Of a stretch of DNA of 64,000 nucleotides, positions 23,400 to 32,432 are shown piece by piece. A model generated the notes under the pieces. It made no database searches. It was not told the DNA's origin and saw only the letters and a list, made by a program, of their open reading frames with translations. The DNA is from Neoceratodus forsteri (lineage: Eukaryota; Chordata; Ceratodontiformes; Ceratodontidae), in NCBI GenBank assembly GCA_016271365.2, contig CM028129.1, forward strand, positions 1,008,319,501 through 1,008,383,500. Direction: 5' to 3'. The position numbers and the translations under genes are program-made. Each line of letters starts with the position of its first letter. Position 1 is the first letter of the stretch.

Positions 23400-23490
23400 A
23401 AGTGTGGATGAACAACATATCATGTCCTAGAAATACAGGTCACTCACCTGTAACAGGAGTTCTAGAATGGTATATGTTGTTCATCCCCGA
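23400..23490 (+). repeat. DIRS-3 internal complementary region
   Basis: Contains AACATATCATGTCCTAGAA (reverse complement of the left end) followed by TACAGGTCACTCACCTGTAA and GTTCTAGAATGG (reverse complement of the right end), in back-to-back order. Confidence 0.8.
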
Positions 23491-23514
23491 CTCTAAACTC
23501 TAAACTGACGCACA

Positions 23515-23697
23515 ACCTGAGCTTCAAGCGGGCAGATCTGGCGTCATGGGGCGGACGGAGTTTTACCACCGGGTGGGTGGGAGGAGCCAACACAAGACCT
23601 TCCGGCAAGATTTAAAGCGGCAAGGAACCTGCCAATAAGTGTGGATGAACAACATATACCATTCCTAGAACTCCTTTTACAGGTGAGTAACCTGTAT
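23515..23697 (+). repeat. DIRS-3 right inverted terminal repeat
   Basis: Reverse complement of 15654-15830, with an outer extension CTTTTACAGGTGAGTAACC that matches only the ICR. Confidence 0.85.
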
Positions 23698-23761
23698 TTT
23701 CGCTCCCTGGATCTTCAGGACGTGTTATTTCACGTCCCGATCCGTCCATCTGCCCAAGGTG
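23698..23761 (+). pseudogene. DIRS-2 RT, palm piece between DIRS-3 and CR1
   Basis: Only 64 bases. They read FRSLDLQDVLFHVPIRPS, the palm block with the first catalytic aspartate, which follows directly on the residues at 15653. The CR1 begins right after. The matching continuation (RRFLCF, QAMLFDLSLAP) is at 26698. Confidence 0.8.
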
Positions 23762-26697
23762 CCCAAGAGGTGGATAAGCAGAAAAGGGGCAAAATTCAGC
23801 AGACGGGCAGACAGCAAGGAGAACCAGGGATAAATGACAACCAAGAAAGGGGCTGGAGTAGAACAGTGAGACAGTCTAGGGAGTCAAATCATGGATAGCC
23901 ATGTGTGCAAATGCCAGGACCTTAGCAACAAGGTGGAAGATCTGGAGGCTGTCATGGTGCAGTCAGACCTGGACATTATGGCCATCACTGAAACCTGGTG
24001 TAATGATAACACGACTGGGAGATGACCATACCTGGCTACAACATATTCAGAAGAGGCGGAGCAGGCAGGACGGAGGAGGGTGGCACTCTATGTGAAAAAT
24101 GACATAAGGGCTGCAGAGATCCAGGAGGGAACAAAATGGAGAGAGATACTGTGGGTTAAGCTGGAAAGGAAAATGGGACAGCCATCCGCTGGGTGTAGTC
24201 TAGACCACCAGCCCAGGAGGAAGAAACAGATGGGGCTGATGCTAGCCATCAAGGATGGCAGACAAAGATAAGTAGTACTGGTTGGAGACTTCCAATATTC
24301 CAGGCGTGGACTGGAGCATCCCAGCAACAGCATCAACTAGAACAGATTATCCTGGACTCCTTCAGGTGCAGCTTCCTCAAGCAACTGGTCATGGACCAAC
24401 TCGGCAGAAGGCAATACTGGACCTTGTGCTCACAAACAGGGACAGTGTGATGGGGGTAACAGTGGGGGAGCACCTGGAAACAGTGACCACCAGTCATTGT
24501 GGTTTGAAATCACAGAAAGAGCAGAACCAAACCACACAAAAACACGCATCCTGGATTTTAGGGGGGCAGACTTTGGGAAAATGGGGAGATACTTGAAAGA
24601 GGCATTAAGGGGAATGGGACAGGAATCAGGGGTTGAGGAACAGTGGGCAGTATTTAAAATGGGGATTACAAGAACAACAGAATTATGTATTAAGCAGGTT
24701 AGCAGAGGAAAGGAAGGAGACCATTATGGTTTTCCAAAGAGGTAGCAAAGAAAGTGAAAGCCAAAAGATTGCATTCAGGCAATACAAAAGACACAGGCAG
24801 AAGGATAGGGAGAAGTACCAGGAGAAGCAAAGGGAGGCAGGGAGGTCAGTAAGGGAAGCCAAAGCTCAGACAGAAGAGACACATTGCAGAATCAGTGGGT
24901 AGAGGACAAAACCTTTACAGGTACATAAGTGAAAAAGAAAGACAAAGGAGGATAGTGAGACTGAAGGGGAGGATGGGGGCTGTGTGGAGGATGACAACAG
25001 TAAAGCTGACATACTGAACAGGTATTTCTGCTCAGTCTTTACTGAGGAAGAGGAGGTAATGGGTCTGAAGGGAGTACAAGGGGTGAGAATGGTGCAGAAA
25101 TGGACACAAGTCCCTTTACGAGAAAGAGGTCCTGGAAGGAACTGGAAGCAATAAGAGTTGATAAAGCAATAGGGCCAGATGGGGTGCACCCAGGGTCCAA
25201 AAGAACTAAGAGAGGTGGTGGCTGAACCTCTGGCTATCCTGTTTAGCGATCACTGGAAGCAGGAGGTACCCAAAGACTGGAGGACAGCAGATGTAGTCCC
25301 CTTATACAAAAGTGGGAACAAAGAGGAAGCAGGAACTACAGACCAGTCAGCCTCACCTCGAGTAGTGGGAAGATCATGGAAGCACTACTGAAGGAGAGTT
25401 GGTGGAGACATCTGGTTGTCAGTGGACTACAGGACCCAAGGCAGCATGCTGTCACAGGGGAGATGTGTCAGACCAACCTCATTGAAGTTTTTGACTGGGT
25501 GACTGGGAGGTGGATCAGGGAGGGCAGTGGACATGAGTCTATCTGGACTTCAGCAAGGCCTTTGACACTGTGCCACATAGAGACTATTACACAAACTGGG
25601 GAATATGGGTGGGCAGGACAGTAGTGTGGTGGGTAGGTAACTGGCTGGGTGGCAGGACACAGAGGGTGGTGGTAAATGGCTGTCACTCCACAGAGGAAGA
25701 GTGACCAGTGGGGTACCACAGGGATCAGTGCTGGGACGGTCCTTCAACATCTTCATCAGTGGCGTGGCGCCAGGACCTAGAAGGCAGAATTTCACTGTTG
25801 CTCATGACACAAAGCTCTGTAACAGGTAGACACACCAGAGGGTGTAGACAGAATGAGAAGCGACCTGCAGAAACTTGAAGAATGGTCAGGGGTTTGGCAG
25901 TTGAAATTCAGTGCAAGAAGTGCAAGATAATGCATATAGGGCACAAAACCCTGGCACAATATATCAGTTGGGGGTGAGGATATAGCATGCACCAAGCAGA
26001 AAGGGATCTTGGGGTTATCATCTCTGATGACCTCAAGGTAGGAAACAGTGTGACAAGGCAGCAGGTAAAGCAAATAGGATGCTGGGATGTATAGGCAGGG
26101 GCATCACCAGCAGGAAAGGAAGTCATAATTCCGCTATACAAGACACTAGTGAGGCCCCACCTGGAGTAGGTGTACGGTTCTGGAGACCATACCTCGTAAG
26201 GACATAGACAGGGTAGAGAAGGTTCAGAGGAGGGCAACAAAGATGGTGCATGGATTGCATCACAAGTCCTATGAAGACAGGTTGAAGGAACTGAACATGT
26301 ACTCCCTGGAGGAGAGGAGGAGAGGATATGATAGAGACATACAAGTATCTTACAGAGAGCGGTGCAGGAAAACACTATTTTTAAGCGAAAAAGATGTTCC
26401 AAGACTAGAGGGCATGGGATGAAGTTGGAGGGAGAGACGATTCAGAGGAAACATAAGAAAGAATTTCTTCACAGAACGGGTGGTGGACAAGTGGAACACC
26501 CTGCCAGAGGAAGTGGTGGGGGCTGAAACAATCACGGGATTTAAGATTGCATGGGATAGACATAAAGGAATTCTTGAGGTTAGGGGTAAGGGGCAACAGA
26601 CTTCTAGGAAAACAAACTGAACTTACAAGCTCAAATGGGCAGATTGGGTGGGCCATAGGCCCTTATCTGCCGACACTGTCTGTGTATCTATGTATCT
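23762..26697 (+). mobile_element. CR1 LINE inserted in DIRS-2 RT
   Basis: Plus-strand CR1 of about 2.9 kb. The endonuclease start is at about 23895 (CANARTLATRWKI, then DLDIMAITETWC in the next frame) and a GDF motif lies near 24283. The RT holds DKAIGPDGVHPG (25155), NYRPVSLTS (25335), [13 protein letters not shown] (25540), SGVPQGSVLG (25705), a damaged FADDT (25797), and the late segments MHIGHK, RNFFTERVVDKWNTLPEE (26455) and GFKIAWDRHKGI. The tail is TATGTATCT. Several stops and shifts. ORF1 is missing, so it is 5'-truncated. Both flanks are DIRS-2 RT sequence. Confidence 0.88.
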
Positions 26698-28090
26698 CCC
26701 AGAAGGTTCCTCTGCTTCTGAGCAGAGGAAGCCCTCTAAGAGTTCCAAGCCATGTTATTCGACCTCTCCTTGGCCCCCATGGTCTTCACCAGTGCATCGT
26801 AGTAGTGGCAGCTTAGCTGAGGCACCGAGGGATCTGGGTTTACCCCAACCTGGATGACTGGCTGATCACAGGTCCCTCCAAGCAGGAGGTGGAAAGGTCC
26901 AGGTCCCTTTGTCTCCTGGTCAACGAGGCCACATCAGAACTCGCGGCTTCACAGGTGATCAGCTTCACTGGGGTGGAGCTCAGCTCTTGTAGAGCCAGAG
27001 CCCGGCTCCCAGTGGACAGGGCAGAGGCTCTCCTCCTTTGTCTGATCATTCCGGGTTGGGCAATTGCGCCCTGCCCAGGACTTTCTGTGCCTGCTGGGTG
27101 ACATGGCAGCCTGTGCCATCATGGTGTGTTGGGCTCGCTGGAGAATGTGCTTTCTGTAGTGGGAGCTGGCCAGCCATGGGCTCAGTGTAGGGGTCCCTTC
27201 GACCAGCTGGTCACTGTGACCTAGCGGATGTGGGACACTCTCTAGTGGTGGTTAGTCCCAGAATATCTGCAGGAAGGGATCCCGTTGGTCTGCCCAGAGC
27301 AGACTGTCATCCTGATGACTGATGCTTCTCTCACGGGCTGGAATTCCCACCGGGGGAACACAGAGTCCACGGGCTCTGGACCCCTGAGGAGTCCCGATGC
27401 CACATCGACCTGCTGGAGCTTGGAGCAGTTTGGCTGGCACATGACTGCCTTTGCTTCTCACATTCGGGGTCATGTGGTCCAGGTTCAGACAGACACCACA
27501 ACCATGTACTACCTCAGCAAACAGCAGGATGCACTCCCTGCCACTGTGCAAGGAAGCTCTCTGCATGTAGACCCTTATGCGCAGCCTGGGGGCCAGTCTC
27601 TTAGCCATCCATGTGGCAGGGGCCTCCGACCAGCTGGCGGACACTCTCAGCCATGTGGGTGAGGCATCAAGTGGTCTCTGCACCCAGAGGTAATACACAG
27701 TCTGTTCTCCCAGTGGGACACGCATCAGGTAGACCTGTTCGCCTCCAGGGAGAATGCAAAGCTGAGGCTTTTTTGTGTCCCCCCCAGCAGGGAACGCTGC
27801 AGTGGGATGCCTTATCAAAGCCCTGGACCCCAAGCCTCTTCTGTGCCTTCCATCCATTTTCCTTGATCCACAAGGTGCTTCTCAAGGCCAGGAGGGAAAA
27901 GGCATATGTCGCCCTGATGGCTCCGAACTGGCCATGTCAGTTTTGGTACCCCGATCTTCTCCAGCCTCAGCAACAGGCTTCCGAGGCATCTTCCTCTCTG
28001 CCTGGACCTGCTCTCCGTCAATCAGGGAAAAGTACTCCTCCAGATCATCAGTCCCTGCACCTGATAGCCTGGTTCTTGACTGGCTAGAGT
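26698..28090 (+). pseudogene. DIRS-2 RT (second half) / RNase H / methyltransferase-like
   Basis: RT resumes with QAMLFDLSLAPMVFTS and the catalytic box NLDDW (26846-26860), in which both aspartates remain but the tyrosine is lost. RNase H is seen at 27300-27660 (LLSRAGIPTGG, TTTMYYLSKQQDALP, LAIHVAGASDQLADTLS). The methyltransferase-like part lies at 27680-27960. The polyprotein end is about 28085 (LIAWFLTG). Many frame breaks show long decay. Confidence 0.75.
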
Positions 28091-29085
28091 TCCAGGCTTT
28101 GGGTCTCTCTGAAGATGTCCTTACGGTTGTGGAGGCATCTCGGAAGGAGTCGACCAGGTTTTCCATTTGGTGCCAGGGCAAGGGGTTGGACCCTCTGCCC
28201 TGTCCAGTGACTAGCATCCTTGACTACCAGTGGTCCCTCTCTTTTGGGCCTTCAGTCTTTGACCCTCATGGTGCACCTGGCAGCCATCTCAGCCTACCGG
28301 GCATGGGCTGGTCAGCAATCAGTGGCATAGAAGAAGGTGGTCTGGCTCTTCTTTAAAGGCCTCAATCACATTTCCCCTCTCGTGTGTGAACCACCACCAC
28401 CTTGGGACTTGTTGCTGGTACTGGCAAAGCTCATGGGCAAGCCATTCGAACCAATGCACAGGTGTGGGATGTCTCAACTGTCATGGAAGACCACCTTCCT
28501 GGTGGTTATCACAGCCAGAAGGATCGGTGAGCTCCAGGTGCTTTCGGTGGAGTCTCCTTATCTGGTCTTGCACAGAGACAGGGTCGTCCTTCGCCCCAAC
28601 CCGAAGTTCTTCCCGAAGGTTGTGTCAGTTTCACCGTAGCTAGGTGATTAATCTCCCGGTCACCAACCATACATACCATGGAGGCGGAGCATAGGCTCCA
28701 TACTGGACCTGCGGCGAGCGCTCACCTGTTGCAAAGAGCACACGGCTGGAGTTTGGGGAGAGGTTCGCCAGCTATTTGTCACCTATGCTGAAGCCACACC
28801 TGGAAGACTGGCAGCTAAGCGGATGATTGGCAGGTTGATTGTTTCCTGCATCGACATCTGGTGTAGGTTGGCGGGTAGGGAGCCTCCCGTGGGATAAGGG
28901 CTCATTCTATCCATCATATCGCTGTGTTGGTGGCTGCTTCCGGGGACGTCCCTATCCAGGAAATCTACAGTACTGCTACCTCGAGGTCAGCACACATCTT
29001 CATTTCCCATTACCACATCGACCTTGAGTCATGCGGGGATGCTGGGTTTGGGCCCTCAGTTCTCCAGTCTCTGTCCCCGAAATAG
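28091..29085 (+). pseudogene. DIRS-2 tyrosine recombinase (broken)
   Basis: N-terminal part at 28085-28356 (GLSEDVLTVVEASRKESTR, FSIWCQGKGLDPLPC). Catalytic part from 28386 (PPPWDLLLVLAKLMGKPFEP) through FLVVITARRIGELQVLSVE. The H-x-x-R box is HSIH at 28903-28914, with the arginine replaced by histidine. HYHIDLES keeps the tyrosine near 29010. Frameshifts near 28640 and 28900 break the frame. Confidence 0.75.
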
Positions 29086-29139
29086 GGTGCATGTGCCTTG
29101 CCTCTCTTCTCCCAGAGAACTGTTAGGAATCGGCCAGAG

Positions 29140-29222
29140 AGTGTGGATTGAACATCATATCTACGTCCCTAGAAAAACAGATTACTCACTTGTAACAGTA
29201 GTTCTAGGAGTGGTATATGATC
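29140..29222 (+). repeat. DIRS-2 internal complementary region
   Basis: ATATCTACGTCCCTAGAA followed by ACAGATTACTCACTTGTAAC and GTTCTAGGAGTGGTATATGA: reverse complements of the left and right element ends, joined. Confidence 0.75.
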
Positions 29223-29264
29223 ATCCAGACAAACCTACCCGACCTGCCCTGGTTGTGACGCACA

Positions 29265-29453
29265 CTGCTGCTTCCAGCGGGCAAGATTTGGTATCATGGG
29301 GTGGAGCCAAGTGAGTTACCTCCTGGATGGGTGGTAGGAGACAGCTTGAAGACTTTTTGGCCAGTCTTAAAGGGGAAAGGCGCCTTGTCAGAAGGTGTGG
29401 ATGCACATCATATACCACTCCTAAAACTACTGTTATAGGTGAGTAACCTGTTT
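29265..29453 (+). repeat. DIRS-2 right inverted terminal repeat
   Basis: Reverse complement of 12562-12730 (shared TTAAAGGGGAAAGGCG and GTGGATG...ATCATATACCA blocks). Outer extension TATAGGTGAGTAACCTGTTT matches the ICR. Confidence 0.8.
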
Positions 29454-29602
29454 GTTTGTTTTTTGTATACCTCTTTGCAGTTTTACTTCAAATTTTTCTT
29501 GATTCCACATTCTAAGAACCAACCCTTCCCCTTCACAATCTAAAAACATCTGTTGAGGTAAATTTTATCCATGGTTTGACTTTTTGAGGAACCTAATCAC
29601 AT

Positions 29603-30225
29603 TTGTCATTTAAAGCCTCCTTTTTAGCATTATTGAGGCTTTTAAAATTGTCTAATTTTTATTGGGAACCAGAAATGTTTTCTGGGCAGTCAGTGTTTAG
29701 CATGATAGACAGATCTAAAAGACTGGGACCTACAGGTTTTAGAAACTGTGGGATCTGTTTTCAGCTCCTGGCAGAGGCAGACTGCTTCAAGCTTTGTTTA
29801 AGGTACCTGGGTCCAGATCACGATTTTGTCAGTTGTGATCTGTGTATAAACAGCTAAAAAAATTAGAATATTTTATGGCTTCTCAGTCTGCCTTCAGGTC
29901 ACCAGAAGGCTCAGAGGAGGGTGCAGCCTCTCAGAGTAAATAGCAGTCCCTGTCAAAGGGGACAGAAAGGAAAGATAAAACTGCTAAAGATGGTTCAGAG
30001 TAATGGTACTGGAAAGGGGGAACCCTGAATCCAGTAAAAATGAGAGCCTCAGAGCAGATACCAGAAGCTTTGCCTGCCAAAAACAAAAACATGTCGCTGT
30101 CCCTCCTCATGAGGAGGGAAAGGAGCTGCCAGTAGGGACAAATAAAATGCCCTTAGTAGAGGGCATGACAGAGGCATGGCAATTCCTCCAGGCATTCAAG
30201 GTTATAGGGAATTTCATAAATATGT
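29603..30225 (+). pseudogene. Family-B DIRS gag fragment, copy 2
   Basis: The frame at 29603-29857 reads KRLGPTGFRNCGICFQLLAE, then ADCFKLCLRYLGPDHD and CDLC. This is the DIRS Gag Cys/His cluster with one cysteine changed to tyrosine. It matches the copy at 11838. A Lys/Glu-rich stretch follows (29900-30130) and then EGMTEAWQFLQAF near 30170. It runs into a LINE at about 30210. It lies just right of DIRS-2, so with the copy at 11838 it flanks that element in the same orientation. Confidence 0.55.
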
Positions 30226-31040
30226 TTTCCCTTCCCTACCGCTTCATGGCTGCTATCCTCTCCCCTTCTCCTCCCTCATCCTTAACCCCACCCCCACTCC
30301 CCAGGTTTGATTTCTCACTTGTCACTCTCCAGGAGACTGCCTCCCTTTCCTCCTTAACCTTTCCAGATCTAGCCCGGACGGCTTAGACCCTAAACTTCTC
30401 CATCTGTGGGCTCCTGACATCGGGCTCCCCCCCCAACCTCACCTTCAAATTTCTCCTTTACCCTCTGCACTGTTCCTCAGTCTTGGAAGATTGCCAAGGT
30501 TCTTGCCCTCCACAGAGGGGATGCTCTCTCCACTCCTGGCAACTTCTGCCTTATCTCCCTCCTCTCTTTTCTTTCAAAGCTGCAGTAGAAACTCATTTAC
30601 TCACAGCCTGCAGACTTCCTCCACTCTGTTAGGAAGGATCATTTCATCATCTCCCTACTTAGGGTCACTGACTCCATCCTTTCAGGGATGGATCAGAGCA
30701 GCATTACAGTGGCCATTTTTCATCGATCTTTTGATTTAGTGTCCCACTCAGTCCTCCAGGATAAGCTGAGCTTGGCCGGCATCTCAGCACCCACTGTTGA
30801 CTGATTCCATCCAGGTGGGAGGTGCTATCTCTGCACCCCTCCCTATCCAGGCTGGGGTTCCACAAGGCTCCATTCTGGGTCTTATCCTCTTCTCTGAAGA
30901 TGACCTTACCTCTGCCTGTGCCAACTCGGATATTCACATGTATGCAGATGAGACCATTCTGTACACCTCCAGTCCCTCAACTGCGTGTCTGGAAGTCTCG
31001 CTTCAGCAAGACTTTCACAATGTTATGCGTTGGTTCCAGT
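30210..31040 (+). mobile_element. LINE RT fragment, plus strand, left part
   Basis: Across several frames: GLDGLDPKLLHLWAPDI-like text (30370-30420), SWKIAKVLAL and GDALSTPGNFCLISLLS (30480-30570), the catalytic block FHRSFDLVSHSVLQDKLSLA (30718-30780, aspartate kept), AGVPQGSILGLILF (30850-30890), and MYADETILYTS (30940), where ADD has become ADE. Jockey-group LINE, heavily decayed. It is interrupted at about 31040 by a SINE and continues at about 31270. Confidence 0.75.
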
Positions 31041-31044
31041 TCAC

Positions 31045-31268
31045 TGGATTTTATTATTTTATTTTTTTAATTTAGTTGTTTAACCAGGTATAGCACACTA
31101 AGCTGAAAGCTTTTTTACAGGAGCAACCTGGGAGCACAAGGAGGTTAAGTGACTTGCTCAAGGTCACACAGTATGCAAGTGGAAGCTGTGGGATTCAAAC
31201 CCAGGTCTGGTCTGCTGGATGTCACCAGATTTGTAGCTCAGAGCCTTAGACCACTGTGCTATACTGCC
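31045..31268 (-). mobile_element. tRNA-derived SINE with MIR/CORE-like body, minus strand
   Basis: On the minus strand the element opens with GAGGCAGTATAGCACAGTGG, which holds a good A box. A B box GGGTTTGAATCCC lies at 31190-31202. Then comes GTGACCTTGAGCAAGTCACT, the hallmark of MIR-type CORE-SINEs. The 3' end is A/T-rich (31040-31075). A close relative is at 52885-53083. It interrupts a LINE whose RT continues on the other side. Confidence 0.8.
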
Positions 31269-31830
31269 TCCAGTTTTGGGTCAACGCACACACAAAACCT
31301 GTGTTTGACCTTTGGCACCAGTCAGAAGCTGGCCAAGCTCGTCCCCCTCACAGTCTTCTCCACATTGGATGGCACATTGCTCATAGTAGTCCCAACTTTT
31401 GTGTACCTCATGTGGTTAGAAAGCAGGATGGAGAGACTACGCACATTGATGCCATCCATCCCAAACTCAGTGCCTGGTACTGTAGTAAGGACTGACTTTT
31501 TCCTAGGTCTGCTGGGAGCTGGTCACCCAAATGGTTCTTCTAGTTTTTCATCGTGTGAATGTGGTTTATGGCACCACCCCTTCGACCTCCCTTGCCAGGC
31601 TGGATACCTTTTGCAGTGCCTTCTGCTGCTTTGCTACCAACTCACTCTCTCTTATTCACCATTGCTGCCTTAACTCCTCCCTATCCATCCTTTCTCTCTC
31701 CTCATCGCCAATCCTACTGTGCTTCTGTCATCTCTAAATACTGGTTTGGATCTCACCTTTCATACCAAGGTGCTGTAGGGAACAAGAGGCATAAGCCTCT
31801 TAGTAGTTCCCACCAAATGACCAATTAACT
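31269..31830 (+). mobile_element. LINE RT fragment, plus strand, right part
   Basis: Continues the LINE after the SINE: FGTSQKLAKLVPLTVFSTLD, VVPTFVYL, DAIHPKLSAWY and, at 31531-31680, VFHRVNVVYGTTPSTSLARL, the usual thumb and C-terminal order of a jockey-group RT (nucleic-acid-binding end). Frame breaks separate the blocks. Confidence 0.7.
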
Positions 31831-32100
31831 ATGAAGACCCACATTTTTCAAAATCCGTTTGTCTAACACATTTGAAAGAAGACTTTTTTCTGATGATTAA
31901 CTCGAGGGGGAGACTATTCCACAAGTTAACCACTCTTGTAGTGAGAAAATACTTTTTGTTTATTCTAGATCTAGCACAGTATAATTGCATAGGGTGGCCT
32001 CTTGTTGCCACAGAATCCTGCTTGAAGACAAAGCCCATCTCATTAAATAGGTATGGGTCGTTTACTTCCCCACAAAAATAGGAGGTCCCCTCCAAGTCTC
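31829..32100 (-). mobile_element. LINE C-terminal fragment, minus strand
   Basis: An 88-residue frame reads TRGHPMQLYCARSRINKKYF then TTRVVNLWNSLPLELI and SSFKCVRQTDFEKC. This is the standard end of a jockey/CR1-group LINE ORF2 (YF...RVVN.WNSLP....FK). Only the last part is present. It differs from the neighbouring LINE, so it is a separate insertion. Confidence 0.7.
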
Positions 32101-32154
32101 AATGTCTGGAATAACATGAGATTTAAGGATTCAAGCTTCTGTGAGTAATCTAAA

Positions 32155-32330
32155 TTCTAGGAGCGTGGCTATGTTGTTCATCCACACTTCTTGGCATGTC
32201 TCTTTCCCCTTTAAATCTTGCCGGAAGTCTTCAAGCTGGCTGCTCCCACCCACCTGGGTGGTAAATACCTCGGCTCCACCCCATGACGCCAGATCTTCCT
32301 TTCCGCTGGAAGATGCAGGTTCCCTCGTGC
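32155..32330 (+). repeat. DIRS-4 left inverted terminal repeat
   Basis: Pairs with 37848-38032. Shared blocks include TTCATCCACACTTCTTGGCA, CCCTTTAAATCTTGCC and TCTTCAAGCTGGCT. Confidence 0.9.
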
Positions 32331-32432
32331 TGTTACAGCAGTTCGTAGGTCCTGGATTCGAAGTGTTGATTTTTGCCAAAACTTTCTTTAAAACTCGTTC
32401 GAGTTAGCGATTCCAATTTTACCGCATTGGAC

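Larger units (their letters stand above)
15654..23697 (+). mobile_element. DIRS-3, family-C DIRS nested in the RT of DIRS-2
   Basis: Left ITR starts TTCTAGGGACATGG; right ITR ends ...GAGTAACCTGTAT. About 5.8 kb remains once the internal LINE (16621-18900) is removed. The DIRS-2 RT stops at 15653 and resumes at 23698 with the expected palm residues (FRSLDLQD), so insertion caused no target duplication. The element carries gag, RT, RNase H and recombinase, all with frameshifts. Its two ITRs are very similar to each other. Confidence 0.9.
12562..29453 (+). mobile_element. DIRS-2, family-C DIRS interrupted by DIRS-3 and CR1 copies
   Basis: The left ITR starts TTCTAGG at 12562 and the right ITR ends near 29453. 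The element's own pieces are 12562-14131, 14229-15653, 23698-23761 and 26698-29453, about 5.9 kb once inserts are removed, a normal DIRS length. Coding order through these pieces is continuous: gag, RT, RNase H, recombinase. Decay is heavy, more than in DIRS-3 inside it, which agrees with DIRS-2 being the older host. It sits directly after a family-B Gag fragment. Confidence 0.85.

Noticed and set aside
25468..26656. Several minus-strand open frames of 60-164 codons
   Set aside because: They are antisense to the CR1 RT on the plus strand, which has the recognised motifs. They show no motif of their own.
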